Shown: positions 10,441 to 20,972 of the stretch, piece after piece
Numbering within the stretch: position 1 is the stretch's first letter
How the letters are laid out: every line of letters starts with the position of its first letter
NCBI RefSeq assembly: GCF_041146395.1
Contig: NC_090989.1
Span: forward strand, 226,146,843-226,210,842
Source of the DNA: Eulemur rufifrons
Taxonomy: Eukaryota; Chordata; Mammalia; Primates; Lemuridae
Direction: 5' to 3'
DNA: 64,000 nucleotides
The notes under the pieces: generated by a model
What the model was told of the DNA's origin: nothing
Databases searched by the model: none
The model's input: the letters and a program-made list of their open reading frames with translations, nothing else
Made by a program: the position numbers and the translations under genes

Positions 10441-11399
10441 AAGTGGGGCAACTTACTTTTCATTGTATTCCTCCTATCTTAGCACAAGGCCTGACGCAGT
10501 AAGTGTTTGTGATTTGCTGAGTCAAATCAAAGCTCTCTAGCCCCTGTGGTGACAAAGGTGAGGACTCTGATTGTCTGTAAGGTTTGGTTGTGAATCCTCA
10601 ATACATTCCATTCATCTTTCCAGCTGGAGGGAAGGAGAAAGACATTTGGCTGCTCACAAGTAGTAATTATTTAGTTTGGTACAAAGCTCATTGGAAGAAG
10701 AAAAACAAAGGGCATTGCTTCCAGCAGGTAACCTACTACTGCATTTCATGTAAACACTGAATATTCTATTCTGTTAGCTTGTGAGAAATGGTGCTAGGCA
10801 GAAGAAAAGTCAACAGGGTTTTTTGTTTGTTTGTTTTTATCTTAGTTCAATCAATCAGGGAAGAAACACCTGATCACAGAATTGTGTGCTTTGGAAGGAC
10901 TTTGGCATTCATTGAGTCTACCTACTGCCTACAAGTAATCTATCTTGGGAAAGGTGTTTTATTCTTAGAAGCTATGAAGCCATTCTTGGTTTCTGAAGCA
11001 AGATGATTGGATCTACCAATAAAAAGTCATATTCTCTTGGTCAGATATTTTATGAATTTTATTTTTCAAGTAAGTAGAGTGGCCATATTATTTACTGTTC
11101 AAGCATAGAAACATTTGAGAGTGAAAGAGGGTACTGTTACCAATTATATCAGGGTGATCAGTATAAACTGATGTTTTCCTGGGAAAACTGTATGAACACC
11201 TTACAAGAGAGACACTTATCAATGTGAATTTCATAACACATACAGAATGCATGAAATCCCTTATTCTGAAAAGAGCCAGCTGACTCTGAGAACAAAAAGC
11301 CAAGGCAAGGAAATACCATTCTCAATTAGGCATTTCAATGAGTAACATCATTTTTCCATTAGCTGATTATCACTAAATTTTTTCAGATATGCCCATAGG
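10441..11399. other. Unique or unclassified non-coding sequence
   Basis: No gene recognised. Pieces around 10470-10560 resemble the end of a MIR or L2 ('cttagcacaaggcctgacgc'), but too weakly to delimit. The frame at 10788-11006 has no known domain. Confidence 0.4.
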
Positions 11400-11665
11400 G
11401 GGATCTTTGATATCTTTGTACAAATGCATAAACTATTTGCCTGGCTTGAACCCCCAACCCCAAGACCCAGACTGAATGTTATTTTCTCTGGAATGGCTTC
11501 GCTAACATCCCTAGACATGGCTAGTCTCCTCAACTGGGTTTTCCCAGCACAGTGTAGACACTTCTACGGCAGCACTTTCCACATTATATTGTAATTCTCC
11601 ACTTATATCTTTCCTCATGGGCTGTTCAAGAGCAAAAACCATGTCTTATTTCCTTTTGTGTCTAA
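11400..11665 (+). repeat. L2 3'-end fragment, sense
   Basis: The order 'ggaatggcttcgctaacatc', 'gcagcactttccacattat', 'ctcatgggctgttcaagag' and 'accatgtcttattt' follows the L2 3' end (tail of ORF2 and short 3' UTR). No coding potential remains. Confidence 0.6.
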
Positions 11666-12512
11666 GAACTTTTTTACCCAAAGGTAAATTATTGAAAGAA
11701 ATTATTGAAAGAATGAACCCCAAGAACTACTTATTTGGAAAAAGAAGAGATTATGCTTACAAGACCTTCCCAGTTTGAGCATGAGATAAAAGGAAGAAAA
11801 AGAATGAACTGATTTACCAGCTGTTTCCTGATTCATAGGGAAAGAAATAGAGAGTGGTTCTGAGGTGGAGGCAGGGGAGAAACAAAACATAGTTCCTTCC
11901 TTTTAATTACATTTGGCTGTGGTGCTATTTCAGGCTAGAACTCACAAAGCTGTAACTGCTAGGAGCTGTGTGTTCATTACTTGAGGGAAAACAAGGTAAT
12001 ATACTAATCTTCAGGAAATTTTTAAAAGACTACTTTGTATTACATCTTCTAGGAATGAAACTGAATGTATCTCCCCCAGTGGTAATTATAGAAATTAAAG
12101 ATGCAGAGAAAGCATCCGGTCAACTCTCCCAGCAGGGCATGTGCACCATCACCCTAGCCATTTTCATGTAGCTCCTGTCACTTCCCAGGAGTGGGCAGAG
12201 CTCCTAGCAGAGCAGAGAGACTGCTTGGGAAATATAAAGCAGACACTCGGCTCCTACTGCTGGATGGCCTTGGTGAGGGATTGGGAATTGACAGATGCTA
12301 AATTGGCAGCAGAATTCTCCAAGCTAGGAGTTAAGTCATATATATTTATGTAAAGGGGAGATACCTCTTTTCTGGGCCAGGAGGGAGTACGTGGGTAGGG
12401 GGTATGTTTACCTTATTAAGCTGTTTTGCAGGATTTAAGGAGCTGATTTCCCTGAAGCATCATGTGTCAAGACAGGGCAATCATTCTCAGAGTCAAGCAG
12501 TGCTGCCTTAAA
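11666..12512. other. Unique sequence, candidate conserved non-coding block at 12080-12350
   Basis: No transposon is recognised. The part at about 12080-12350 is balanced in composition and dense in recognisable transcription-factor-like words ('ggtaattatag', 'ttgacagatgctaaattgg'). No conservation data are available, so a regulatory role is only a possibility. The two short frames at 11968-12353 have no known domain. Confidence 0.3.
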
Positions 12513-12530
12513 GAATAGCATTGGGTACAA
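12513..12530. repeat. Left target-site duplication of a short L1 tail
   Basis: 'gaatagcattgggtacaa' matches 12623-12640 with one mismatch in 18 bases. Confidence 0.85.
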
Positions 12531-12622
12531 TGTAACTTCTCCGCTATGCAATTCAGCCATGTAACAAAAAACCAGTCGTACCCCCTAAATCTATTTAAAT
12601 TTGAGAGAGAGAGAGAGAGTAT
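12531..12622 (+). mobile_element. Very short (92-bp) L1 3'-end insertion
   Basis: The insert reads 'cgctatgcaattcagccatg', 'taacaaaaaaccagtcgtac' and 'cccctaaatctatt', which is the terminal part of an L1 3' UTR in sense. The tail is not pure A but runs into a (GA)n tract at 12603-12619. An 18-bp target duplication brackets it, so this is a bona fide extreme 5' truncation. The 3' end differs in sequence from the three longer lemur-type L1s in the window, so it comes from another L1 lineage. Confidence 0.8.
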
Positions 12623-12640
12623 GAATAGCATAGGGTACAA
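12623..12640. repeat. Right target-site duplication of the short L1 tail
   Basis: 'gaatagcatagggtacaa'; partner at 12513-12530. Confidence 0.85.
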
Positions 12641-13229
12641 AGCTTTGTGGGGATTACTTTGGGTTCTGATTCTGGGCTGATGCTTGAGTTGTTAGAAGCA
12701 TGAAACATCAGCATTTCCCCCCAGGGCTAGAGTTTTTACAACACTAAGGTGTAGGGAGGAGTCCTGGTGATCACTGAAGGTGGTGGCAGGAGATGGCACA
12801 GAAAAGGCACCATGCACCTCTCCCTGCACTGAGTCTGTCTCGGCCCCCACCATCCTCACTATTCCTTCCACAGGTATATCCTGGGCCTCCACTAAGCTCA
12901 TGGCACTGTGCTAAGCAGTGCAGAACTAATGGTAAAAATGAAATCTTTGGCTCTTAAGATCTCCTGGTCTAGAGGGGAAGGCAGCCACAAAAATAGATCA
13001 TCATCATTCACTGTGCTAGGTATGCTATTGGCAATGTATATAGGAGGTTATGAAAATATGGCTGAAGGAATTGCCAGTTCTGTGTGGTTATAAATTAATG
13101 AGAAACTAGAGTTTGGGGATGTCTTCACATACAGCTCCCCGTGATAAAACCCAACCCTTCTGGTGTAGCATTGTGGTCCTCCAACATGTGTTCTCATAGT
13201 TCAGTCTCACTACCCGCCATGGCTGACAC
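12641..13229. other. Unique non-coding sequence
   Basis: No gene or repeat recognised. Short frames on both strands (12692-12901, 12908-13093) show no domain. Confidence 0.4.
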
Positions 13230-13605
13230 CAACTGCCTGCTCCATCCCATCTGCTGTGTCCCTGAGTGGAATGCTCCACTCTCCTCTACTGATCTGAATC
13301 TTATCTGTTAAAGGTCAACTCCAGTCCTCTCTCCTCCTTGAAGCCTTTTCTAATTATTACAGCCCACAGTAACCTCCCCATTCTGAACTCATCGTTTGGA
13401 ATTCTGCTTTGTCACTGCTTTATGATGTCTCTTATATTGTTATATACTTCTTTTAGTATTGATTTAATACAGATATTATTTCTCCCCAACTAAAATTAGA
13501 CAGTAAATGGCAGAAGCCATTCTCTAATATTCCATATAGACCCAAGTAGAGTGCAGCATACCACACTCAGTACATACTTGTTGAATGAACGAATATGGGC
13601 ATTTT
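13230..13605 (+). repeat. L2 3'-end fragment, sense
   Basis: 'ctcctccttgaagccttttc' followed by a long T-rich middle, 'actaaaattagacagtaaat' and the end 'acttgttgaatgaacg' reproduce the L2 3' end in order, with the typical terminal TGAATGAA-like repeat. It is one of the better-preserved L2 fragments here. Confidence 0.75.
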
Positions 13606-13734
13606 GTTCCTTGGGGGAGATTTAGGATGAAATTGTCATTTTTTTTTTTTTTAAGCACCTGGAGTCAGTATGGAGAGCCTTTACTTTCCTATGGTTATGA
13701 ATTTGGGTAACATTATTTTTTCCTAAAGGCCATC

Positions 13735-13870
13735 CATACATTCATTCATCCACCAAATACTCACCTGAGAGTTTAGTATTGAACTGAACTCTACTTGGTG
13801 TCAGAGAAACTGAGACGAACTGATGCCCTAAGTGGGAAGGCCAGCACATGAATACGGGTAAGTGGAATAA
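13735..13870 (-). repeat. L2 fragment, antisense
   Basis: 'acattcattcatccaccaaa' and 'ctcacctgagagtttag', then 'gtcagagaaactgagacg', follow the reverse complement of the L2 3' terminus. The T-run just to the left (13640-13652) is separate. Confidence 0.5.
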
Positions 13871-14099
13871 AGTGTTATAGTTTTGTATCTGTTAGGGCAG
13901 GGCCACAGAGGACCAAAAGTCAATTCCATCACAAGCGTCAGTAATGATTTCATGAGGTGGGGGACGACTGAGCTCTTTAGAGTAGTACATACCCTGCAAT
14001 TTTTAGACCAAAGTAAGAAAACTTGACCATCAGCCAGTTGTTTTATTTTGTCCCACATTGGCTCAGGATGAAACCTTTGTGCATTTCAGACCCCAATCC
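13871..14099. other. Unclassified sequence
   Basis: Nothing recognised; the frame on the minus strand at 13828-14058 has no known domain. Confidence 0.35.
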
Positions 14100-14990
14100 T
14101 TTGTTTCCTTGCGTATTTGAGCATGTCTACCTTCTATCCTCACAGGTGATTTGATTGCTAGTTAGGCAGGAGATTGAGTTCTTGGCTGGAAGTAATTTTC
14201 CCTCATAGTTCTGAAGGCATTTCCCAGTGATTTCTAACCTTCACTGTGGCTGGAGTCAGATGCTACTTCTGATTCTTGATATTTTCTATGAGACATCTTT
14301 TGTTCTCAATTGGTCCCAAAAGGTTTTTAGGATCTTCTCTTTGTCCTTGGTATCAGTGATAATCTATCTTGATGTGTTTTGTTGTTGTTTTAGTTGTGGT
14401 AAAATACATATAACATAATTTACCATTGTAACCATTTTTAAGTGTACAGTTCAGTGGCATTAAGTATATTCATATGTCTGTGCTATGATTTAATTCATAG
14501 TTTTAAGCCCTTGATGGACCCTTCCAAAAAGGACATTCATGTTCTTGTTTTACTTCTCTAATCATTTCCTCCTCTCCTTTTTCTCTCTTCTCTCTTTCTG
14601 GAATTTCTATTGGGTAGATGTTTGATCTTCTGTACTGCTACTCTACATTTATATCTTCTCTTATTATCCACCTCTTTGATCATTTGTTCTACTTTCTGAG
14701 GTTTTTTTTTTTTTAAACTTTGTCTTCCAATTATTTTACTAAGTATTTTATTTCTGTTAAATTTAATCTCTATTTGTTGCTTCTTGCTTTGAATGTCCTT
14801 TTCAAAAAATAGCATCCTATTATTGTTTCATTGATGCAAAATGTTATATTATTTCTCTGAGAATAATTTTTTGAAATTTTCTTACAGAACTATTCTTTTC
14901 TCCAACTACCTTTTATCTTTTTCTGTTTATTTAAGGGTCTCTCTCCCATTTTAGACGATTTTCCTTAAATATCAACCATCCCTGGCTATC
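14100..14990 (-). mobile_element. Old L1 fragments, antisense
   Basis: 'gagacatcttttgttctc' and 'ttctctttgtccttggtatc' belong to the old L1 5' part in reverse. At about 14385-14480 a different L1 piece, 'gtggtaaaatacatataac' to 'tacagttcagtggcattaag', is the antisense of an L1M 3' UTR. This suggests a nested or rearranged pair of old L1s. The rest to about 14990 is T-rich L1-like antisense sequence. No frame is intact. Confidence 0.55.
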
Positions 14991-15900
14991 TGTCTTGGCT
15001 AAGAATGTGTCACTAGGAAACTGAATGGATGGTCTGTAAGCATGGACAGGGCTGGTTTGATCAGTTAGGAACCCAGTAATTTTGCTGGTGAATTGCTTGC
15101 AAATATCGTCCTTAAGCTAGGATATCAGCAATCTGAAAACCCAGCAGGAGAAGGATCTGAGTGGGGATCTCACCATTTACAATGTAGATTATTTTTACTT
15201 AATTACTTAGTTTTTAGCATGATATTCCATTCTATTCTGTGTCTGGTGTGCTTAACTCTGGGAATTCTCAGGTTCATGTTCCCCATAAACCTCTCCCTTC
15301 TCCTGAGCATAGCATAGTGAAGGCTTCTGGGCACCACCCACTTCTTATATAAATGTTCAACTAATCCCTCCCTGCCTCAATTTATTCTGAGGGCCCCGGT
15401 GCCCCTTTCCAGAGTTTTGCAGCTTAAGCAACTTCTCCCCTCTTCAATCTTTCTCCATTATGCTAAACCAGTTATCGTTGATATATTATTACTTTGTATC
15501 TTCCCAAAATTTTTGAAACCTGTCATCTACTGTCATGCTCTGTTCCCATTTTATTCATAATTTATGGGTTTTCTTTTCATTTTCTATGATTTTGGAGATT
15601 TTTCTGGATGGACTTGACATTGGCCTGTGTATTCATCTGTCACATTTAACCAACAGTCCTTTTCCTTATAGTGGACCTTAGATTTCTCCTACTGACTCTC
15701 CTGGGAGCTTCCCTCCCCCTCATCCTCTACCCCACCTTCAGTGCTAGGATATCAGGTTTCCAGAATGGGAAAATTATAAAACAGAATACCCAGTTAAATT
15801 TGGACTTCAGATCAACGAACATGGTATGGAGCATAATCTAAAAAATTATTATTTTTCAGAAATTCAAGCTTAAGTATTCATCTTGTATCTTATTTGCAAT
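14991..15900. other. Unclassified sequence, possibly continuing the old L1
   Basis: Parts resemble the far 5' region of old L1 elements in reverse, but I cannot place them firmly. No gene is seen. A pyrimidine-rich stretch lies at about 15690-15730. Confidence 0.35.
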
Positions 15901-16253
15901 TGTAGTTCAGGCTGTTATAACACAGTATAAACTGGATGGCTTATAAACAACAAAATTAGTTTCTTACCGTTCTGGAGGCTGGAAATCTGGGATCAGGGTG
16001 CCAACATAGTTGGGGCGTGTCGAGGGCCCTCTTCTGGGTTGCAGACAGCTGACTTCTTGCAAGCTTACATGGTAGAAAGAGTATAAGAGAGCTCTCTAAG
16101 GTCCTTTTTATAAAGGCACTGATCCCATTCACAAGGCTGCACACTCATGACCTAATTACTGCCCAAAGACTCCATCTCCTCCTATCATCACATTGGCATC
16201 AAAATTTCAACACACGAACTTGGAGGGGACACAAATATTCAGTCCATAATACA
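15901..16253 (-). mobile_element. MLT1-type (ERVL-MaLR) LTR, antisense
   Basis: The plus strand starts 'ggctgttataacacagtata', then 'ggatggcttataaacaac' and 'ttctggaggctggaaatc', and ends with 'atttcaacacacgaacttgg' and 'cagtccataataca'. This is the full-length reverse complement of an MLT1 LTR (about 350 bp). No target duplication could be read, as usual for its age. The frame at 15956-16144 is a by-product. Confidence 0.8.
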
Positions 16254-16464
16254 ACCCTACTAGGATAGAAACTTCTCATCCTAGCTTTGGCCCTGTAGAA
16301 CCCAATCCTTATGTCTAACCACATAACTAGCACCTGAGTAGCTCTTCCCTGTTCTCCTACCCTCTCAAGAAGGTAATACTAGACATTTACTTGTGGTTCA
16401 GGGACTTATACACCCTACCATAACAAGATGGGTAAAATATCTGCTCTTTACATTTTGCTTTTGC

Positions 16465-16780
16465 TAAAGATTTTGAACTTCATATTAAAGCTTTGAGGGA
16501 TTGACAAATATTTTTTACAGTGAAGTGACATGATCAGATTTGGATGTTTAAAAAATCATGCTGTAGCATAGAGGGTGACAAGCCTGGGGGCAGGGAGACC
16601 TTTGGGTAACTAGTGAGTGATTTAAGCAAGAAAAGATAGCATCCTGAACCAGGGAAGAACAAGTGAGAATGGAGAAGAGAAAATGCAAGGAATATTAAAA
16701 AGGTAGGAACTACTGGACTTGGAAATTGAATAGCTGTAGTGAAGGGAAAAGAAGTGTTAAGTGAGTACTGAAATGACAGT
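16465..16780 (-). repeat. L2 fragment, antisense
   Basis: 'aaagattttgaacttcatat', 'gaagtgacatgatcagattt', 'aaaatcatgctgtagc' and 'gcctgggggcagggagacc' follow the antisense of L2 ORF2 (C-terminal part of the reverse transcriptase region). Decayed and non-coding. Confidence 0.7.
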
Positions 16781-17459
16781 GAGTAGAAACTTTCACCAAG
16801 AAAAGAAATTCAGGAGAACAGATTTGAGGGAGAAGATTACCATTGGTTGTCTCCTACATGGTTCTCATTTACACAAGGGGAGGAGGTTGCTCTTCTAGGA
16901 ATCGTGACTGTCTTTCGCCTCATCCCAAACTCCGGCAAGAAGAAACCACAAAGATGTATTCAGCTTACTGAAGTCAGTTGCACACCACAGCTCCTACCCT
17001 GGCTGTGAGCTCAGCTGATGGAGGAAGGCCTTCCATTTCCCACGTGCAAGCAAGGGTGGGTCCTTCTCACATGATAGGCCTGTCCTTGCAACCAGGGAGT
17101 GACAGCTGTTGGCAGTTGTTGGCAATTGTCAGGTTAGCAACACTGGAGATAGGCTGTCCTCACTTCTTCACCCTGGCTCATGATGACCAATGGGAATGAT
17201 AGGGGCTGTTCTGTGATCAACCTGAGTTGACATTACCCATCCTGGGCTGAGATCTGAGAGAACCAAATGGGATTGACTCTCTGGAGGGACCATTTTCTTA
17301 CCAGTTCAGGAGCCTGCCCCTTTGCTTTCTCTCTTAACTCTCAGATTACACCATTTGCATCAAGTTCTCTTATTGCACTAAATCACCTGCTTGCAATAAT
17401 AATGTCAGGAACAGTTTGTCAGCCACAAGCAGCACATGTCACTTCCTGAGGAGTCAGAA
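16781..17459. other. Unique or unclassified non-coding sequence
   Basis: No repeat is firmly recognised; the region 16960-17230 has features of an old interspersed repeat but no family can be named. Small frames (16978-17199, 17267-17449) have no known domain. Confidence 0.35.
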
Positions 17460-17640
17460 ATAATATGGACTCCTCTGTTGTTAAATTTTTTGCTCATAAC
17501 AAATCTCATTATTGATTCGATTGAGTCGGTTGAGAGTTTAACATTAACTTTAATGCCAATTCTTTGCCCTGTTAATTGTCAAGCCAATAAAGGCACCTGC
17601 TATCTCTGTTAAGCTAATGAGGCAGAGGAAAGAACAGGAG
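17460..17640. promoter_or_regulatory. Candidate enhancer: homeodomain/SOX-motif-rich block
   Basis: This repeat-free block holds many TAAT/ATTA cores and related words in under 200 bp: 'cattattgattcgattgag', 'taacattaactttaatgcc', 'ccctgttaattgtcaagcc', 'caataaaggcacctgc' (CAGGTG-type E-box) and 'gttaagctaatgaggc'. Such density without simple-repeat character is typical of conserved developmental enhancers, but AT-rich DNA also yields TAAT by chance. No conservation data are available. Confidence 0.3.
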
Positions 17641-18489
17641 GGATGGCAGGTGAGGCCAGTTCTTCATCCCCTGAGTCTCTGCGTTGCCCAGGCAACTTTT
17701 CCTGCAACTGTAAATGGCAGTGTTTTGCTTTTCTCGGTCCTGTGTTAGCAGACTGCCATTCCCAAAGGACTGGCCCCTCTGCTTTGTTTCTCAAGGAGTG
17801 TGTAGCATGAACTCAAGCAAACAGTCTCATGTCAATTCCAGACATAGCTTCTCCATCCATTTCTATTGCTGTCGATTCAATTTCTTTTTGCAAAAGCCAT
17901 ACAGAATTGGAAACACAATTCTGTGTGTGAAATTACTAGCACAAAGCAGCAAATGATTGTAGTGCCTGGGAAAAGGAAGGCATAGGTTGAAAGACACATC
18001 TAAAGAATGTGGGGTGGGAAGGGAGGAGGTAGTTCTGAAACTCATACCTCCAGCTGAATAATTCTAATGAGTCCATAAAGAAATCGGAAAAACTTGCAGC
18101 ACTATGAATTCAAACAAGCATTACTGGGCCCAGGTTTGCCTTATCAGAATAAATTGTTAAATTCAAGTCGGAGGACAGGTATACAATAGGTAATCAACCA
18201 AATAGACTTTTCTGAGTGCATAGTTTAGAATACAGGACTGCAGTGGAAGCAGAGGGAGGCATTGTACCTTATTAAAAGGAATCCAGAAGAAATGAACATT
18301 CATCAGCCAACATGGGCTTGTTGGTGGTTTGTTTTTTAACCAGTCCACCTTTCATGAGTTAATCGTGGAACATAATGAATTAAATTTCGTCTTCTAATTT
18401 TTTTCTCTCTTCACATAAATACACAAAAACACACACAGACACCCCAGCAAGGCCTGAAGGATGGCCCACTAGCTTTCAAGGAGTACTAT
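17641..18489. other. Unique non-coding sequence
   Basis: No transposon recognised. Composition is balanced and there are few simple repeats, so parts may be conserved. Frames on both strands (17714-17956, 17863-18045, 18163-18348) overlap each other and lack domains. Confidence 0.4.
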
Positions 18490-18650
18490 TATGTGGTGCT
18501 TAAGAATCTGGTCTCTGGAGCAAAATGGATTTGGGGAAAATTATTCATTCTCTGAGTCTCAATGTTCTCCTCTGAAAAATGGGGGTGATTAAAAGAGAAA
18601 AAGCCAGGAAGCACCCAGCATAGTGCTGGGCACTTTTCAGCTACTACATT
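18490..18650 (+). repeat. MIR SINE, sense
   Basis: 'gtggtgcttaagaatctggt', 'ctctggagcaaaatgg', 'tctgaaaaatgggggtgatt' and 'agcatagtgctgggcac' follow the MIR core and 3' part. MIRs are tRNA-derived SINEs that used the L2 machinery; this copy is ancient. Confidence 0.6.
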
Positions 18651-18779
18651 GGTATGATATTAGGAGACTTGCCTACAAAGACCGTGTCCTTTCCACTTCC
18701 TCCGTTCTCCAACTGAAGCACAACACACACCATCCTGCTTCCTTTGTTTTCTCCTGGAAAGTGCGTTCTAAATCCTGCC

Positions 18780-19010
18780 TCCCTTGTTTTTTGTTGCTGG
18801 CCAGGCACTAAGCCTCCTGGCTATGGGTGGGGGAGGCTTGGTTATTTGCCAGGTTGCTGGGAGGATTCCCCAGATGACTGTGTCAGAGGCGCTAATGAGC
18901 CTCTGTTTAGCCATGACTGTGCACTCCCCTGGCAATTGGGAGAGAAACACCTTGCACAACAATTAGCTTTTCACAGCCATTAGCAATTTGCAGTCATTAG
19001 CACCTGCAAA
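18780..19010. promoter_or_regulatory. Candidate enhancer: cluster of TAAT/ATTA sites
   Basis: Homeodomain core words recur in a repeat-free block: 'gcgctaatgagcc' (18890), 'ggcaattggg' (18931), 'acaattagc' (18959), 'gccattagcaatttgc' (18976) and 'agtcattagcacctgc' (18992, adjoining an E-box). The last four lie within about 75 bp. This is a motif observation only; the frames overlapping it on both strands (18744-18983, 18768-18962) show no domain. Confidence 0.35.
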
Positions 19011-19339
19011 CAACACGCAGAAAGCGAGCACCACTGTAAGTCGCAGCAGGGCTCCTGTGTAGCAGAGATCTGAGAGCCTGAGGTCCCCTGCGCCCACCCA
19101 CTCCAGCAAATGGGTTTTGTGACTCAAAGTGCCTCTGTTCCTTCCCATCATATCATTGAAAATAGCTCTATCAAGCCCATTATTTGTTTCAGTGAAACAT
19201 AAATCTTTCAGAAGAAAAGTCCAGAAGATGTAGTGCATAATAAAGCAATCCTGAATTCCCTCAAGACCAAGAAGCCTAAAGGAGGCAGGAAGGAGCGGTG
19301 TGAATAATTGAAATTTGAGTTGACTGAAACCCCAGTGCA
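19011..19339. other. Unique non-coding sequence
   Basis: No repeat recognised. The 125-codon minus-strand frame at 18963-19340 has no homology I recognise and no splice context that I can defend. Confidence 0.35.
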
Positions 19340-19700
19340 ATGCAATGATTTAGCTCCAAAGCTGTTCATAGCAGCATTGCTAAATTCTGGAAGCATCTAT
19401 TTCTCCAAAAATAGGGATTGGTTAATTAATTGTGCTATAGCCATTCAATGGAATATAATGCAGTCTTTAAAAATAGTATTCTTGAATTTACAGGTAGACT
19501 ACATCCAAAAGGTTATATAACATTATTAATATATGATTTCTTTTTTTACTGTAAAAAAAAAAATGATATGCACCTTGAAATTTTTAGCAGTGATTGTCTC
19601 TGAGTGCCGGAAATGAGAATGGATGGTTTTTAATTTTTAAATTTTGCTGTTCTATGGTATCTTTCTAAAATAAGTATATAAGCATGCATAATCCTTTGAA
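19340..19700 (+). mobile_element. Old L1 (L1M) 3' end, sense
   Basis: 'gctgttcatagcagcattgc', 'atagggattggttaattaat' and 'ccattcaatggaatataatg' are the end of L1 ORF2, followed by a decayed 3' UTR ('agcagtgattgtctctgag'). It resembles the L1ME/L1M5 group. No intact frame. Confidence 0.75.
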
Positions 19701-19769
19701 TTAGAGAGAGAATTGCAAAAGAGCAGAGTGAAAAAGTAAGCCCAGTCTGGCTCAGTGGGTTTAACATAA

Positions 19770-19895
19770 ATTTAAAAATTTTAAGTAAATACTTTATTGA
19801 AGTTAAACAAATAAACAGAAAAAGGATACCAATAGTAAGTATACAGCTTGATGACTTTTCATGAAGTACACAAACCCATAAGCAGAATGAGTCTT
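19770..19895 (-). mobile_element. Old L1 3' UTR fragment, antisense
   Basis: 'atactttattgaagttaaac' and 'gtatacagcttgatgacttt' resemble the antisense start of L1M 3' UTRs (compare 49813 onward). Short and weakly supported. Confidence 0.4.
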
Positions 19896-20034
19896 AAATA
19901 CTGTGGTTCCACAAACGTGAGTCTGCACGGTGAACAATTACAGTGGGAGGGGAGCTAAGGGGGGTGTTAGTGATGCAAGCTGCTAAGTGGAAAGCCCAGG
20001 ATGATAATTCTGGTAGGAAACGTGGTAAATTTCC

Positions 20035-20150
20035 ATCTTACACATGCAGACACTGAGCCACAGGGAGTAGGAGTAACTTGAATCCCACAGCTAAGCTGAG
20101 ATTCATTCCCCAACAGTCAGGCACTGGAATCCATGCACCTCCAAGAAAAA
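20035..20150 (-). repeat. MIR SINE, antisense
   Basis: 'cacatgcagacactgagcc', 'aacttgaatcccacagc' and 'ggcactggaatccatgc' follow the reverse complement of the MIR core. Confidence 0.55.
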
Positions 20151-20482
20151 AATACATCTGGGGCAACTAGCTTGATGACCAGAGAGCAGAAGGGGGTGGG
20201 GGAAGATGTGTCAGGGAGGGCAGCAAGGCTCAGATGTTAGGAAGGAGGAATAGAAAAATCAGTCGTGGAAATTGCTGCAAAACGCAGACCAGTGGGGAAA
20301 TTAATAATTCTTAATTTTGGTGCCTTTGTGCACTTGTATTTCATGTGCAACTGAGATATAGCCTGGAGGCTGATGCACCAGAGATGCTGAGCACAAGAGC
20401 TCTGGCCTCATTCAGAAGTCATAGCCAGCTAAGAAGGACAATGGGTTCTCCTTTTTGTCTTTGCTGATTCACAGGGAAGAAA
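20151..20482. other. Unique non-coding sequence
   Basis: No repeat or gene recognised between the MIR and the LTR target duplication. Confidence 0.4.
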
Positions 20483-20487
20483 GGCAC
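20483..20487. repeat. Left 5-bp target duplication of the solo LTR
   Basis: 'ggcac', identical to 20968-20972 and directly abutting the LTR end. Confidence 0.8.
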
Positions 20488-20967
20488 TGTAAGGTTTTTT
20501 GGATTGGCCGGTGCCACAGAAAGAAAGATGAGCAGAGTTGAAAGGGATAAGTAAAGAGGCCTTATTGGGGTGCTCCCGGGTGAGGGTAATGGGTCTCAAG
20601 AGAGGGGCCCGGGCGAGATTCTCGGGCCCCAGGAGAGAGAGACAGAGAGACCCGAGAAGTCACATCGCCCAGAAGTTTTGAGTGGACTTATATGTTTTTA
20701 GGGCTGGGGGTAGGGGTTTCTTTGGCAGGAAGATTTATGGTGGGGAGAGCAAGGAATTTTCCGTTGCAGTTTTAATGTGGGTGTTGAGAAATAGGAGGGG
20801 CTGGTGGTATATATGGACTCCAGGAACCGAGACCCTTATCAGGGCAACCATCCAGGTGTGGTCGTCCTTTAACTTAGCTGTGCCTTGCAGGCATTGTCCT
20901 TGGCAGGTCTCGTGGGCTGCTTCTTTTTCCATTAGGGAGGGGAGGGGTGCCCGCCACCAGCCTTACA
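20488..20967 (-). mobile_element. Solitary endogenous-retrovirus LTR, 480 bp
   Basis: The ends are 'tgtaagg' and 'ccttaca', a perfect 7-bp inverted repeat with the canonical TG...CA, and identical 5-bp duplications ('ggcac') flank it. On the minus strand a TATA-like 'catataag' lies at about 20687-20694 and a poly(A)-signal-like 'aataagg' at about 20566, so transcription ran right to left, with a U3 of about 270 bp. The GC-rich R/U5-like part includes a 'gggcccgggcgag' stretch. No gag, pol or env sequence adjoins it, so it is a solo LTR left by recombination between two LTRs. The family is not recognised; a 5-bp duplication fits class II or III rather than most class I elements, although class I with 5 bp exists. 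Confidence 0.85.
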
Positions 20968-20972
20968 GGCAC
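20968..20972. repeat. Right 5-bp target duplication of the solo LTR
   Basis: 'ggcac', identical to 20483-20487. Confidence 0.8.

Noticed and set aside
18963..19340. 125-codon minus-strand frame as a gene
   Set aside because: No known domain; it overlaps frames on the other strand and a motif-rich non-coding block. Length is within chance for 64 kb in six frames.
20488..20967. CpG-island promoter of a host gene
   Set aside because: The GC-rich part lies inside a 480-bp element with LTR ends and target duplications; no adjoining exon is visible.
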